Counted from the first letter of the stretch, positions 26,021 through 36,100 are shown. The stretch is DNA of 64,000 nt from Falsiroseomonas tokyonensis (GCF_019024325.1 NZ_JAFNJS010000001.1:1240001-1304000); one strand, 5' to 3'. The notes: a model not told the origin generated them from the sequence alone. Program-made: numbers and translations.

Positions 26021-26280
26021 GCCTTCGGGCGGGATTCGGCGGTAACGCGCCCGGGTAGGCGGCCCAGCACATGCTCGCCGCACTCCTCGCGCAGTGTGCT
26101 GAGGTTGACGCCCTGCCCCTCGAGGAGCCGGCGCGCCAGCGGCACCACCTGCTCGCCCAGCAGGATGCCGAGCAGTCCGACCAGCGCGATGACCGGCGGG
26201 GCGGGCGAGCGGATCTGCAACAACCCGTAGATCACCCCTACCAGCGCCCCCGCTCCGAGCGCGAGAAGATAGGCCTTCAC
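26017..26280 (-). CDS. XapX domain protein, 87 aa
   Basis: Small membrane protein with the XapX signature: MKAYLLALGAGALVGVIYGL, then RSPAPPVIALVGLLGILLGEQ, giving two membrane segments at about residues 4-22 and 30-48, then a basic/polar tail. The family has no established function and usually sits beside amidohydrolase and isochorismatase-like hydrolase genes, as here. It is intact although both neighbours carry inactivating changes. It starts six bases after the hydrolase reading frame and its end overlaps the amidohydrolase ATG. Confidence 0.88.
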   Translation of the reverse strand: MKAYLLALGAGALVGVIYGLLQIRSPAPPVIALVGLLGILLGEQVVPLARRLLEGQGVNLSTLREECGEHVLGRLPGRVTAESRPKA

Positions 26281-26286
26281 CTCCGC

Positions 26287-26940
26287 TCAGCCTTCATGGC
26301 CGCCGAACATCGCCCCGGCATAGACGATGCCCAGGCCATAGGCGCCGCCAAGCCGTGCCGCGATGCCGGTCGTCAGGCCGTAGGTCGCGCCTCGGCCCCA
26401 GTCGCGCTGGAGTTCCAGAAGGTATTGCAGCGCCGTCATCGGCTGCGCCCCGGCCTGCACCATGCGGTCCATGGCGCGATCATGCGCCTCGTCCGAAACA
26501 TCGCCGCAGGCATCGGCGATGACGCAGACGTCTTAGCCCTGCTCGAGAGCCGAGAGCGCGGGCCCGACGATGCACACCGAGGTCCACAAAGCCGCCAGCA
26601 CGATGCGCCGTTGCCCGGCCTCGTTCACCCGGGCGATGACGGCCGCATCCTCCCAGCAATTCATGGTGGTGCGGTCAATCATCGCGGCACCCGGGAACGG
26701 GCGTGTCACATCATCGAACATCGGGCCGGAGAAGGTCTTCTCGGCGACCGTTGTCAGCAGTGTCGCCGCACCGAAGCCCGCGGCGGCCTCGGCCACCATG
26801 CCCGCGTTATTGCGCAGCGAAACCCCGTCGATAGTGCGCGTGGCGAAGGCCATCTGCGACTGGAAGTCAATCAGGATCAGCAGGTGATTTTCAGGCGTGA
26901 GCAGCTTCAGGCTCGGTGCCACGGTAGCAAGGATGGGCAT
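26287..26940 (-). pseudogene. Isochorismatase-like hydrolase (YcaC type) with in-frame stop
   Basis: Full-length reading frame of 217 codons for a YcaC-like cysteine hydrolase: catalytic Asp in LLILIDFQSQMAFA, a Lys in VAEKTFSGP, TTMNCWEDAAV, and the region of the nucleophile in LAALWTSVCIVGPALSAL. Codon 136 is TAA at 26535-26533 in the context GLU-GLN-GLY-stop-ASP-VAL, where the family has Tyr, so a single TAC-to-TAA change explains it. Downstream the frame continues correctly (DVCVIADACGDVSDEAHDRA) to GAMFGGHEG. Without readthrough the product would be truncated just past the catalytic Cys. It is the first gene of the decaying operon with xapX and the amidohydrolase. Confidence 0.75.
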
Positions 26941-27725
26941 GGGATTTTCCTCGGCAAAGCGGCCTCGATGCAGGTCGCGTTGGGCGAGGAGGCAGGACTA
27001 CACGCCGCTGGCAGAGCAGGATTGGATGGCACTACCTCACTTGCACTCTTTCGGCGCAACGAGAATTCGGCGAGGCCACTTCAGAGGGCGTTTGCTCGGT
27101 CGGCGGTTTCTCGCCTTCCAGGCTGCAAGAGAGACGGTGGTCACGTTGGCGGCTTGCGTCAGTCAGGGAAGTCCCCCGCGGCATGGTACCAACCTGATAC
27201 GGGTGATGGACCCTAGCGGGCGGCAGCGACCGCGCGGCGATTGGCGCCATCCCTGCCCAGGACATGTGGGCTTTTTGGCTGCGGCGCCCGAGCGTCCGCT
27301 TTTAGTGCCAGGTGACGTCGTGCACGAAGGACGTGCTCGGCAGCGAATTGGTGGGCCCAACGTGAGACGCGAGGTAGCCGCGCACCACCTGGCCGAGCCA
27401 GCGCCCCTGCACGGGCATGGGAAGTCGTTTCAGTCAGCGAGACGCGTCTCACAGCGCCCAGCTAACGTTGGAGTCCGGTTCCCACCGCTGCTGGTCTCCT
27501 GGCCACCGCCACCGCCACCGCCGCGCACGCCGCCGGCACCGGCACGGCCGGCGTTGCCGTGGCCCGCGCTGGTGACCACGCTACCGAATCCCTCGCCCGG
27601 CTGCAGGCCGCGTCAGGTGCGATCGCCGCGGCCGAGGCGGCCCACGGGGCCTTTAACGCCTCGCGGAGCAGACCGGCGTCGCCGTCTCGGAGAGCGCCGG
27701 CGCCTTCGACCGCTTCGCGTTGGCC
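26941..27725. other. Gene-free 785-base stretch, partly low complexity
   Basis: No convincing gene on either strand. A plus-strand frame around 27490-27660 has a protein-like Ala/Thr/Gly-rich composition (TAGVAVARAGDHATESLARL, then QAASGAIAAAEAAHGAF) and appears to continue after a shift with EQTGVAVSESAGAFDRFA. It may be the end of a decayed gene. A short CCACCG repeat lies near 27495-27515. The left part should hold the promoter of the hydrolase-xapX operon, but no consensus is visible. Confidence 0.4.
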
Positions 27726-28655
27726 TCAGGCAACGGCCACGACCCGGTTGCGGCCACCCTGTTTCGCGGCGTAGAGCGCCGTATCCGCGCGGGCCAGCAG
27801 CGTTGCAAGCGCTTCCCCCGGCTGTGCCGCTGTCACTCCGATGCTGCAGGTCACGCGCAACGGCCCGACTTCGGTCGGGAAGACAGCGGCCTCGACGGCG
27901 CGGCGAAGCCGCTCGGCGACGGCGCCGGCCTCCGAGATCGTCACTCCGGGCATGCAGATTGCGAACTCCTCGCCACCCATCCGGCCGAACAGGTCGACGC
28001 GTCGCAAGTTCTCAGCCAGGACATCCGCAACCGCCATCAGCACGGCGTCGCCTGCGGGATGGCCATGCGTATCGTTCACGCGCTTGAAGTGGTCAATGTC
28101 CACCCAGGCGGCGCAGAAGCCTCCATCGCCACGCGACGCGAGCTCCGCCTCGGCACCACGCAGCAGCGCGCGCCGATTCGGCACGCCGGTCAGCGTGTCG
28201 CGGTCCGCCAGATGCTCCAGTTCGTCGTATTGCCGCTTGTCCAAGGTGACATCGCGCTCGAAGGCGGCGAAGCCGTCGATGCGGAGCTGCGCATCGAACA
28301 GCGGCACGATGCGCAGGTCCAGCCAGTAGGGCGCGCCGTTGCGGGCGTAGTTCAGGATCTTCGCCGATGTCCGTTCCCCGCGTCGCAACGCCGCGCCGAT
28401 GGCAGCGGTGGTCGCCCGATCGGTGCCCGGACCTTGCAGGATGCGGGGTGAACGGCCCACCACCTCCTGAGGCTGCCAGCCGGTCAGGCGTGTGAAGGCC
28501 GGATTCACATAGCGGATGAAGGGGCCGGGCTGGTCGAGCGCCACATCGGTCACGATGACGACGTCGGATGCGCTTTCCACGAGGTCGCGGAACGCAATCT
28601 CCCGCGGCGCGGCGCTGCGCTGCATGAGCTGCTCGGCGATGTCGGACGCATTCAT
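27726..28655 (-). CDS. PAS-GGDEF diguanylate cyclase, 309 aa
   Basis: Makes the second messenger c-di-GMP from GTP. An N-terminal PAS domain (about residues 20-135) has NPAFTRLTGWQPQEVVG and GRSPRILQGPGTD, the LOV-like motif without the photoactive Cys. It is joined to a GGDEF domain whose active-site signature is GGEEF in LFGRMGGEEFAICMPG. An intact inhibitory I-site, RRVD, lies five residues upstream, so product inhibition is expected. DIDHFKRVNDTHGHPAGD supplies the metal and GTP contacts. No membrane segment. The HD-GYP phosphodiesterase gene lies 90 bases upstream on the same strand, so synthesis and breakdown are encoded together. Confidence 0.9.
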   Translation of the reverse strand: MNASDIAEQLMQRSAAPREIAFRDLVESASDVVIVTDVALDQPGPFIRYVNPAFTRLTGWQPQEVVGRSPRILQGPGTDRATTAAIGAALRRGERTSAKILNYARNGAPYWLDLRIVPLFDAQLRIDGFAAFERDVTLDKRQYDELEHLADRDTLTGVPNRRALLRGAEAELASRGDGGFCAAWVDIDHFKRVNDTHGHPAGDAVLMAVADVLAENLRRVDLFGRMGGEEFAICMPGVTISEAGAVAERLRRAVEAAVFPTEVGPLRVTCSIGVTAAQPGEALATLLARADTALYAAKQGGRNRVVAVA

Positions 28656-28744
28656 GGCGGATGTCCTGCTGATCGTGCGGGAGCGGTTCCCGGGGATGAC
28701 ACGGTGCCGCGGCGCCTGCCCGGGCGAGGGCGGGCCCGACGGTG

Positions 28745-29428
28745 TTAGGAGGCGAAGAGCTCGATCCGGTCGGCTGGGTTGCCGGCGAAGGTGACAAGCA
28801 GCAGGGCGGTCGCGTCGGGATCGAAATGCGTGCCGCTGCAGCGCGCGATCTCGGCCAGTGCTGCCGCTCGGCCGAGCGGTGCACGGTAGGCGCGCCCGGG
28901 CTCGACCATGGCTACGAAGGCGTCGGCGACGGCAACAATGCGCCCGAGGGGATGCAGCAGGCGGGACGGCCGGCCCGTGGGATAGCCCTGGCCGGCCCAG
29001 CATTCGTGATGCTCCCGCGCAGCGGCGATCACCCCCTCATCGAAGCCGAGGCCCGCCAGCACGCGCTGCCCGGCCGCGGGGTGCTCGCGCACTTGCGCAC
29101 GCTCGTCCAGCGAAAGCTGGCGGCCGGAGTCGAGTGTGGCGGCGGAGATGAACAGCTTGCCGATGTCGTGCAGCACGCCGGCGGTGGCCGCGGTCACCGG
29201 ATCGCCGAGTTGCTCCGACCCATATTTCCACATTGCCATGACCGTATGGGCGACGCGCAGGGAATGCTTTGCGCTCGGCATGTGGTGGCGACCCAGCTGG
29301 TCCAGCAGCGCGCGCATGGCTCGTGCTTGCCGTGCGTCGCCGCGGCAGCACAGATCGAGCAGCGACAGATCGTCGTTAGCCGGCATCCAAAGGGGACGCG
29401 GCGCGACCGCGATGCAGGTGTCAGGCAT
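28745..29428 (-). CDS. HD-GYP domain protein, probable c-di-GMP phosphodiesterase, 227 aa
   Basis: A single HD-GYP domain protein. Visible signatures are the first His in SLRVAHTVMAMW, the HD pair in GVLHDIGKLFI, a His in REHPAAGQRVL and the diagnostic HHECWAGQGYPTG, followed by RIVAVADAFVAM. HD-GYP enzymes hydrolyse c-di-GMP to pGpG or GMP. No receiver is attached, but a response-regulator gene lies 96 bases upstream on the same strand and could act with it. An internal ATG at 29386 (MPANDDL) is an alternative start. Confidence 0.88.
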   Translation of the reverse strand: MPDTCIAVAPRPLWMPANDDLSLLDLCCRGDARQARAMRALLDQLGRHHMPSAKHSLRVAHTVMAMWKYGSEQLGDPVTAATAGVLHDIGKLFISAATLDSGRQLSLDERAQVREHPAAGQRVLAGLGFDEGVIAAAREHHECWAGQGYPTGRPSRLLHPLGRIVAVADAFVAMVEPGRAYRAPLGRAAALAEIARCSGTHFDPDATALLLVTFAGNPADRIELFAS

Positions 29429-29524
29429 CGAAGCTCCCCAGGCAGCCCATTCCGTCTCGGGATAACCATGAACCGTGCAGCCGCGGCTCGCATGCCTGGA
29501 GTCGTTATGACTTGTAGGCTTATG

Positions 29525-30046
29525 TCAGCCGCACCGAAGGGCCTGCATCAGCGCCGCAACCAGCATCTGGCGGCGGAACGGCTTGGGCAGCATCACCGCT
29601 CTGCCGTCGCGGCACAGCTGCTCGACAATGGGGTCGACGTTGTGTGCCGTCACGAAGACCACCGGCAGCCCGGGCGACAGCAGCCGGGCCGCCTGGGCAA
29701 GCTGACCGCCGCTCATCCTGGGCATCACGACATCGGTCACCAACAGGTCGCAGCGCAGGTCGGCAGACAGGGCCTGCAAGGCGTCCATCCCGCTGCCAGC
29801 CGTACGCACGCGAAAGCCGAGCGCCGTGACGATCCGGACAATGTGGCTCCGCACGGGCTCGTCATCCTCGACGACAAGCACCCGGACCGTCGCGGACGCC
29901 GATGTGCCGTCGCCGGAGTTCTGACTGGCGCTGCATGCGCAGATGCCGCGGACAGCGTTTAACGGCTGACATGCCTGCCTGTCCCACGCAACACTGGGTG
30001 CTCGGACACTGAGGCGCGGCACATGGTCTGTGGGCGTGCCGCGCAT
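29525..30046 (-). CDS. Single-domain response regulator, start uncertain
   Basis: The C-terminal 118 residues are a receiver: VLVVEDDEPVRSHIV, phosphoacceptor Asp in LLVTDVVMPRMSGGQ, Thr in VVFVTAHNV, Lys in MLPKPFRR. The segment before it (from ATG 30046) has no recognisable domain and looks poorly coding, so translation may really begin at GTG 29881, directly at the receiver. It sits between the HD-GYP gene and a hybrid kinase gene, all on the minus strand, and probably belongs to their signalling pathway. Confidence 0.7.
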   Translation of the reverse strand: MRGTPTDHVPRLSVRAPSVAWDRQACQPLNAVRGICACSASQNSGDGTSASATVRVLVVEDDEPVRSHIVRIVTALGFRVRTAGSGMDALQALSADLRCDLLVTDVVMPRMSGGQLAQAARLLSPGLPVVFVTAHNVDPIVEQLCRDGRAVMLPKPFRRQMLVAALMQALRCG

Positions 30047-30181
30047 GCGCCCCCGTCCTGGGCGCTCCCGCCTTCGGCCGACGAAAGGCCAACCCGGCCC
30101 GCCCGGTTCAGCGCAGGGCGGCATGCTGGGCGTCCGTGGCGTTCCAGCCAGCAGCAAGCCCGACGCATATGGGAGAGCCGA

Positions 30182-31609
30182 TCACCGCTCCAGCGCCCCG
30201 CTCAAGACCTGTTCCAGTTCGCTCGTCCCGAACGACTTTTCCAGCAACGGCAGGTCCGATGCTCTCTCCCTGGAGTCAACGCTCCCTAGCGCAGCGTCGT
30301 CCGAGATCAGCACCGCGGGAAGCGCCGGGTGCAGTCGCCGCGCCTGTTCCACCAGCAGCGCTCCACCTGCGCCATTGGGCAGGACCGCATCCGCGAGCAG
30401 CAGCGCCGGGCGCGGACCCTGGCGCAAGGCCTCCAGCGCATCGCGCGACTTTGCGGCGGCGATCACGTCGCAGCCGAGTGCGTCGGGCAGCCGCGTTTCT
30501 TTGGTCCTTCCATTCGCATCGTCGTCCACCAGTAGCACATGCGGCCGTTTGGCGCCGTGGCGCAACGGCGGCGGCTCCGCCTCGCCAGCCGCCGCGGGCA
30601 GGTCGAGCGTCACGATCGTGCCGGCGCCAGGATCGCTATCGATCTGCAGCGTCGCCCCGTGCGCCGCGGCGAAGCCCCGCACGACCGACAGCCCGAGCCC
30701 CTGCCGCGAACCGGAGGTCACGAAGGGCTCCATGCAGCGCAGGCTCAGTGCGGGCGGCATCCCACAGCCGCCGTCGACCACCGCAATCATCACCCGCCCG
30801 GGCCGTGCCGACGCCTGCGCGAGAAGCCGCACTGGTCCACCGTCCGGCAGGGCGGCGCGAGCGTTCAGCACCAACTCCGACAGCGCCGCCTCCAGATCTT
30901 CGGCATCGACCAGCACCGGCGGAAGGTCGGGCTCGCAGGCCACCAGCACCGGCCAGTCCGGCGCGTTCGATGTCAGGCGCGCGGCCATTCGCGGCAGCAG
31001 CGCGTCCGGCGGCGTCTGGCCGAACCCCTGGCGGCGGTAGCTTGCGAAGCTCTGCACGCGCTTAGTCAGCGCCGCCAGGCGCTCCGCCGCATCCGCGACG
31101 AGCCGCACGACCTCCAGAAGGTCCGGCCGGCCGGCCAGCTCCTCCTCGAGGAACTCCGCATTGCCGAGAACGACGGTGAGGCCGTTGTTGACATCGTGCG
31201 CCAGCCGGCCTGTTGCCTCCGCCGCCGCGTCCAGCCTCTCGGCCACAATCTCGTCGTTCAGCGCGCCGAGCTCGGCCGTCGCATCGTAGAAGCGGACCAT
31301 CAGGCCGGCCGGCGCCTGCGGCGGGCCGACCGGATCCACCTGCGCCGCGTACCAGCGATCGACCGGGCGAAGGCGGCAGACGAAACGGCTCGCCCCGCCG
31401 CCCTGCAGCACCGCCTCGAAGCGGGCCTGAAGCGGCACGCGGAGCTCCGGCAACACCTCCCAGATGATGCTGCCGGTCAGTGACCAGGCAGGCTGGCCCA
31501 GCAATTCGGCCGCGTGCGCATCCACGGTCACGAATCGGCAATCGGCATCGAGCCGATAGCTCCCTCCCGCCTCAGCGCGGCCGATCAGGTCGCCATCGTC
31601 GTCGCGCAT
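30182..31609 (-). CDS. Cytoplasmic PAS hybrid histidine kinase with C-terminal receiver, 475 aa
   Basis: No membrane segments. A PAS domain (about residues 10-120: GGSYRLDADCRFVTVD, WEVLPELRVPLQ) is followed by a kinase core with an unusual H-box, RLAHDVNNGLTVVLGN, where HDFNNLL is common. The N-box is ELVLNARAALP and the G boxes are DGGCGMP and RQGLGLSVVRG. The C-terminal receiver begins VLLVDDDANGRTKE. Its phosphoacceptor is probably the Asp in LLLADAVLPNGAGG, and its Lys is in LLEKSFG. ATG 31609 is chosen because the PAS domain begins right after it. It is divergent from the GH8 gene at 31886. Confidence 0.88.
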   Translation of the reverse strand: MRDDDGDLIGRAEAGGSYRLDADCRFVTVDAHAAELLGQPAWSLTGSIIWEVLPELRVPLQARFEAVLQGGGASRFVCRLRPVDRWYAAQVDPVGPPQAPAGLMVRFYDATAELGALNDEIVAERLDAAAEATGRLAHDVNNGLTVVLGNAEFLEEELAGRPDLLEVVRLVADAAERLAALTKRVQSFASYRRQGFGQTPPDALLPRMAARLTSNAPDWPVLVACEPDLPPVLVDAEDLEAALSELVLNARAALPDGGPVRLLAQASARPGRVMIAVVDGGCGMPPALSLRCMEPFVTSGSRQGLGLSVVRGFAAAHGATLQIDSDPGAGTIVTLDLPAAAGEAEPPPLRHGAKRPHVLLVDDDANGRTKETRLPDALGCDVIAAAKSRDALEALRQGPRPALLLADAVLPNGAGGALLVEQARRLHPALPAVLISDDAALGSVDSRERASDLPLLEKSFGTSELEQVLSGALER

Positions 31610-31885
31610 GCTGCCCCCGGGCTCGCCAAGGCGCCGAGAGTGACACGGCTGCCTCGGTCTCGAATGTCGCCAAAGGTCAGGAAAGGTGAGCCATCGTGCC
31701 AGCCGGCCGTCATCGGCCTGCGGCTCCCCGATTTCCGTAGGCAATGTCGCGATTGACCATCGCGGGATACGGGCAGGTCGCACAACTCAGCACAAATGCT
31801 GGCTCGAAGGCCGGGCGGCGGCGGCGCTACCAGGATCGGCAGCTGGCCGGGCCATCCGGGCCGCCGCCGACGAGGAGCGCGCGTG

Positions 31886-33091
31886 ATGCAACATCTGCCT
31901 GGCGGGGACATGCAGAGTGCCCAGGCTCCGCGGTTCGGCCGGCGACTCCTGCTCGGCGGTGCCACAGCGCTCGCCGGGATCACCGCCGCGACACCGCTGA
32001 CGCGTACCACCGGGCCCGGCCAGGCACGCGCCACCGAACAACCGGCGCCATCAGCCGTCGTCGTGGCCGAAGACTGGCAGGATTTCGCCCGCCGCTTCAT
32101 CACTCCCGAAGGACGGGTGGTGGATTCGGGAAATCAGGGCATCTCGCATTCGGAAGGTCAGGGCACAGGCTTGCTGTTCGCGTTGCGCTTCGGTGACCGC
32201 GCCAGATTCGAGCGTATCCTGGCATGGACCCGGGGCACATTGCGCCGGCCGCATGACACGCTGCTCGCCTGGCGCTACCAGCCGGGTGCCGCAACGCCGG
32301 TCGCGGACCTCAACAATGCCAGCGACGGCGACCTGCTCGTCGCCTGGGCGCTGGCGGATGCGGCGGAGCGCTGGTCGAGCGGCGAGTGGCGGAGTCTTGC
32401 GGCGGAGATGGCGCGCGACCTGCTGCGCCGCGCGGTGCTGCCGCGGCCGGAGGGTGCGATGCTGCTGCCCGGGGCGGAGGGCTTCCTCAAGGTCGACCAT
32501 CTCGTCGTGAACCCCAGCTACTTCGTCCTGCCCGCCTTCCGCACGCTGGCGCGCGTCGCGCCGAGCCCAATTTGGCGTGAGCTCGAGGCCGGCGGCATCG
32601 CCCTGGCCGAGACGGCACGCTTCGGCCGCTGGCGGCTTCCGGCCGACTGGGTGGCGCTGCCGCGCGGCGCCGGGCGCCCGGCCCCCGCGCCGGGCTGGCC
32701 GCCGCGGTTCTCCGACGACGCGCTGCGCGTGCCGCTGAACCTCGTCTGGGCCGGCCAGGCGCAGCATGCGGCGGTGCGCGCTGCGGTCGCGTTCTGGACC
32801 GACCCGGGCCACCGCGTCATGCCCGCTTGGGTAGACCTGCGCACCGGCCTCGCCGCGCCCTATGCCGGCGATGCGGGACAGGAGGCGGTGGCCCGCCTGG
32901 CGTTCGCCGCGTCGGTGGGCAACAGGCGCGACAGCGCCTTGCCCGCGGTCGCCGATGCGGTGCACTACTACCCAGCGGCGATCACGCTGATGGCGCGCCT
33001 CGCATGGCAGGATCTCGGCCTCTCCGCGCCGTTGGTCCCGGGCTGCGCCAAACAGGCTGCCGTCATGTCGGCACGCCGGCGGGATGCGTGA
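31886..33091 (+). CDS. Glycoside hydrolase family 8 (cellulase-type endoglucanase), 401 aa
   Basis: Exported beta-glucan hydrolase. The N-terminus has a Tat-type signal (FGRRLLLGGATALAGITAA). The GH8 active site is visible: the general acid Glu in ISHSEGQGTGLLFAL near residue 90 and the catalytic Asp in NNASDGDLLVAWALAD near residue 144. Conserved VVNPSYFVLPAF and the late VHYYPAAITLMARLAW helix are also present. GH8 enzymes of the BcsZ type trim cellulose during export, yet no bcs synthase genes occur here. It sits between sensor kinases in the c-di-GMP block, which suggests a biofilm role (inference). ATG 31910 is an alternative start. Confidence 0.88.
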   Translation: MQHLPGGDMQSAQAPRFGRRLLLGGATALAGITAATPLTRTTGPGQARATEQPAPSAVVVAEDWQDFARRFITPEGRVVDSGNQGISHSEGQGTGLLFALRFGDRARFERILAWTRGTLRRPHDTLLAWRYQPGAATPVADLNNASDGDLLVAWALADAAERWSSGEWRSLAAEMARDLLRRAVLPRPEGAMLLPGAEGFLKVDHLVVNPSYFVLPAFRTLARVAPSPIWRELEAGGIALAETARFGRWRLPADWVALPRGAGRPAPAPGWPPRFSDDALRVPLNLVWAGQAQHAAVRAAVAFWTDPGHRVMPAWVDLRTGLAAPYAGDAGQEAVARLAFAASVGNRRDSALPAVADAVHYYPAAITLMARLAWQDLGLSAPLVPGCAKQAAVMSARRRDA

Positions 33092-33144
33092 CAGATCCAG
33101 TCAGCGGTTCCCATCCGTTGCCACCAGGACGTATGGTGCGTCTC

Positions 33145-33161
33145 CCAGTCGTCGCGACTGG
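33145..33161. promoter_or_regulatory. Perfect 7-bp dyad upstream of the multi-PAS kinase
   Basis: The arms CCAGTCG (33145-33151) and CGACTGG (33155-33161) are separated by three bases and lie 18 bases before the ATG at 33180 and 54 bases after the GH8 stop. It could be an operator, or an RNA hairpin near the ribosome site (GGAG at 33169). Function is inferred from position only. Confidence 0.4.
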
Positions 33162-33179
33162 CGATTACGGAGCGTTGTG

Positions 33180-36100
33180 ATGGATGTGGCGGCGCAGGTG
33201 CTGTTCGAACGCCATCCCGACCCGGTCTGGGTGCTCGATGCCGCCACGCTTCAGTTCCTGGACGTCAACGACGCGGCCATTGCGGCCTACGGCTATTCGC
33301 GTGCGGAGTTCCTGGCGGTCACGGCGGACGAGATGGGCTTGCCGGAGGATGCCCCCGCGCTGCGACACAGCCTGGCCTCCGCCCCCGGCGGTTCCGACCA
33401 CGCCCGCGTCTGGCGCCATCGCAGGAAGTCGGGCCATGCCATCCATGTCGAGCTGACCTCCCAGGGCCTTGATATCGGCGGGAGGCCCGCCAGGATCGTC
33501 GTCGCGCGGGATGTCAGCCGCCACGTCGCCGGCGAACGGGCCTGCGCCGAGGCACTGCATCGGGAGGCCGGGTTGCGCCGCGCCGCGGAAGACGCACGCG
33601 GCCACTATCAGGGCCTGGTGCAGGTGCTGCCTGGGCGCTACCTGGTGCTGGATGCGGTGACGCAATCCGTCGTGGCAACCAGCGACGCCTACCTCGCCGG
33701 CGCAGGCCTGCAGCGCGACGCCGTGCTCGGCAAGCCGCTGTCCGGAATCTTCGGCCCGGACGATGCGGAGGCGATGCGTGCCTCCCTCAAGCGCGTCGTC
33801 GCGACGGGTCTGGCCGACACCCCCGGCCGGCCCGCCGGCGTCAACGCGCCGGTGCGCGGCACGGACGGCACGGTGGTGCTTATCGTCCACCAGCCGGGGG
33901 GGATCCCGGGCGACGGGCCGTGCGGGCGGGCGGACGTCCTTGCCCTCGAAGCGCGGCTCCAGGCGCAGGCGATGGAGGCAGCGACCCGGCGCCTTCGGGA
34001 GCAGGAGGCCACGCTGCGCAGCGCGCAGCAGATGCTCGGCATGGGCATCTGGCAGATGGAGTTGACGACCAACGCCCTTCGCTGGTCGGACAACCTCTAT
34101 GCCCTGCACGGCGTCGCGCCGGATGAGTTCGGCCACACCCGCGATGCGTATGTCCGCCTGGTGCATCCCGACGACCGTGCCGCGATGCAGGACAACTTCG
34201 CGGCCTTTCTCGCGTCCGGTGACACGCATTTTCGGTTCGACCACCGCATCCTCCGCTCCGACGGCACCATCGTGCATGTGCGTGGCGAGGCGGACGCGAC
34301 GGAGGCGGCCGGCCAGCGGATCCTCTCGGGCGTGGTCCGCGACGTCACACGTGACATCGAGGAAGCGGCACGGCTTGCGGAAGCGACCGAACTGCTGCGG
34401 ATCGCCGGCCGAACCGCCCGCGTCGGCGGGTGGCGCCTGCAGCTGCCTTGCAGGCACGTGGAATGGTCGGCCGAGGTCGCGGCCATTCACGGCGTGCCGA
34501 ATCTGCGCGGCATGCCGTTCGACGAGCTGTGCGACTTCTACATCCCGGAACACCGAAGCCGCATCCAGGCGGCGGTGGATGCCTGTATCCAGCACAGTAC
34601 TCCCTTCGACGAGCCGTTCCAGATCATCGACGCCTGCGGTCGTCGCGTGTCGGTTCGCGTGATTGGCGAGGCCACGCGCGACGACGACGGGCGTGTCTTC
34701 GCGCTCCGCGGCGCCTTCCAGGACGTCTCCGAGCTGGTGGAGGCGCGGCAGCAGGCCGAAGAGATCGGCCGGCAGTTGACCAACGTGCTGGAGAACATCG
34801 GCGACGGCTTCTTCACCATCGACGCTGAATGGCGCTACACCTTCCTGAACCATGAAGCCGAGCGTCTGATGCAGCGCAGTGCGGCCGAGCTGCTGGGCCG
34901 AAGCGTCTGGGACGTGTTCCCCGAGGCCGTCGGATCGAAGCTCGCCCACGAATACGAGGCAGCGCTCACCGGGCAAGAGACGCGGCGCTTCACCGAGTTC
35001 TTCCCGCCGCTCGGCGCGTGGTTCCAGGTCACCGCCTATCCCGGCACGGAAGGGCTGGCGATCTACTTCCGGGACGTCACCCGCGAGCGTGCCGACCAGC
35101 AGGAGCTTCGCCTGTTGCAGGCCGCGGCGGCGCGCATCACCGACATCCTGCTGATCACGGAAGCCGAGCCGACCGCCGGTCCCGAAGGCCCCCGCATCGT
35201 CTATGCGAACGACGCCTTCGTCCGCCGCACCGGCTTCACGCGGGAGGACGCCATCGGCCGCACGCCGCGCTTCCTGCAGGGCCCGGCGACGGACCGGGCG
35301 GAGCTCGACCGCATCGGCGCCGCGCTGAAGGCCTGGCAGCCGGTCCGCGCCGAGCTCGTGAACTACACCAAGGCCGGAGAGGCCTTCTGGATAGAGCTGG
35401 ACATCGTGCCGCTCGCCGACGAACGCGGCTGCTTCACCCATTGGGTGGCGACCGAGCGCGACGTGACCGAACGCAAGCGGGCGGAGACGGCGCTGCGCGC
35501 CAGCGAGGAACGCTTCAGGCTGGTCGCGCGCGCGACCAACGACATCGTCTGGGACGCGGACCTCGTCACCGGCGAGGTCTGGTGGAACGAGAACGGCCGG
35601 CAGCTGTTCGGCGAGAAGGCCGCGAGCGAGGCGGACCGCGTCCAGCGCTGGATCGACCTGCTCCACCCCGAGGACCGCGATCGCGTGCTGCAGTCGTCCC
35701 GCACCGCCATCGAGGGCGGTGCGGAGGTCACGCAATGCGAGTACCGGATGATCGATCATGCGGGCAGCACGCGCTGGATCATCGACCGGGCCTTCATTAT
35801 TCGTGACGACCGGGGACGCGTGGTGCGCATGCTCCGCAGCATGGCGGACCAGACCGAACGGCGCGAGCTCGACGAGCGGCTGCGCCAGGCGCAGAAGCTG
35901 GAGGCGGTCGGACAGCTGACCGGTGGCGTTGCGCATGACTTCAACAACCTGCTGACGATCATCCTGGGGAATGCCGAGCTGCTGGTCGACGAGCTGCAAG
36001 CCCAGCTGGACCTCCGCCAGATGGCGGGCATGGTGATGACCGCGGCGGAACGCGGCGCGGAGCTGACCAGCCGCCTGCTGGCCTTCGCGCGCCGCCAGGC

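Noticed and set aside
26533-26535. Programmed readthrough or recoding at the internal TAA of the YcaC-like hydrolase
   Set aside because: TAA is the least read-through stop and no stimulatory element is seen; with the adjacent gene carrying three frameshifts, decay is the simpler explanation.
27490-27725. A real Ala-rich gene upstream of the diguanylate cyclase on the plus strand
   Set aside because: The protein-like stretch needs at least one frameshift, has no credible start and no recognisable family, so it is described only as a possible remnant.
27960-28560. Photosensing LOV domain in the PAS-GGDEF protein
   Set aside because: The motif reads GRSPRILQG; the Cys needed for the flavin adduct is absent, so blue-light sensing is not supported.
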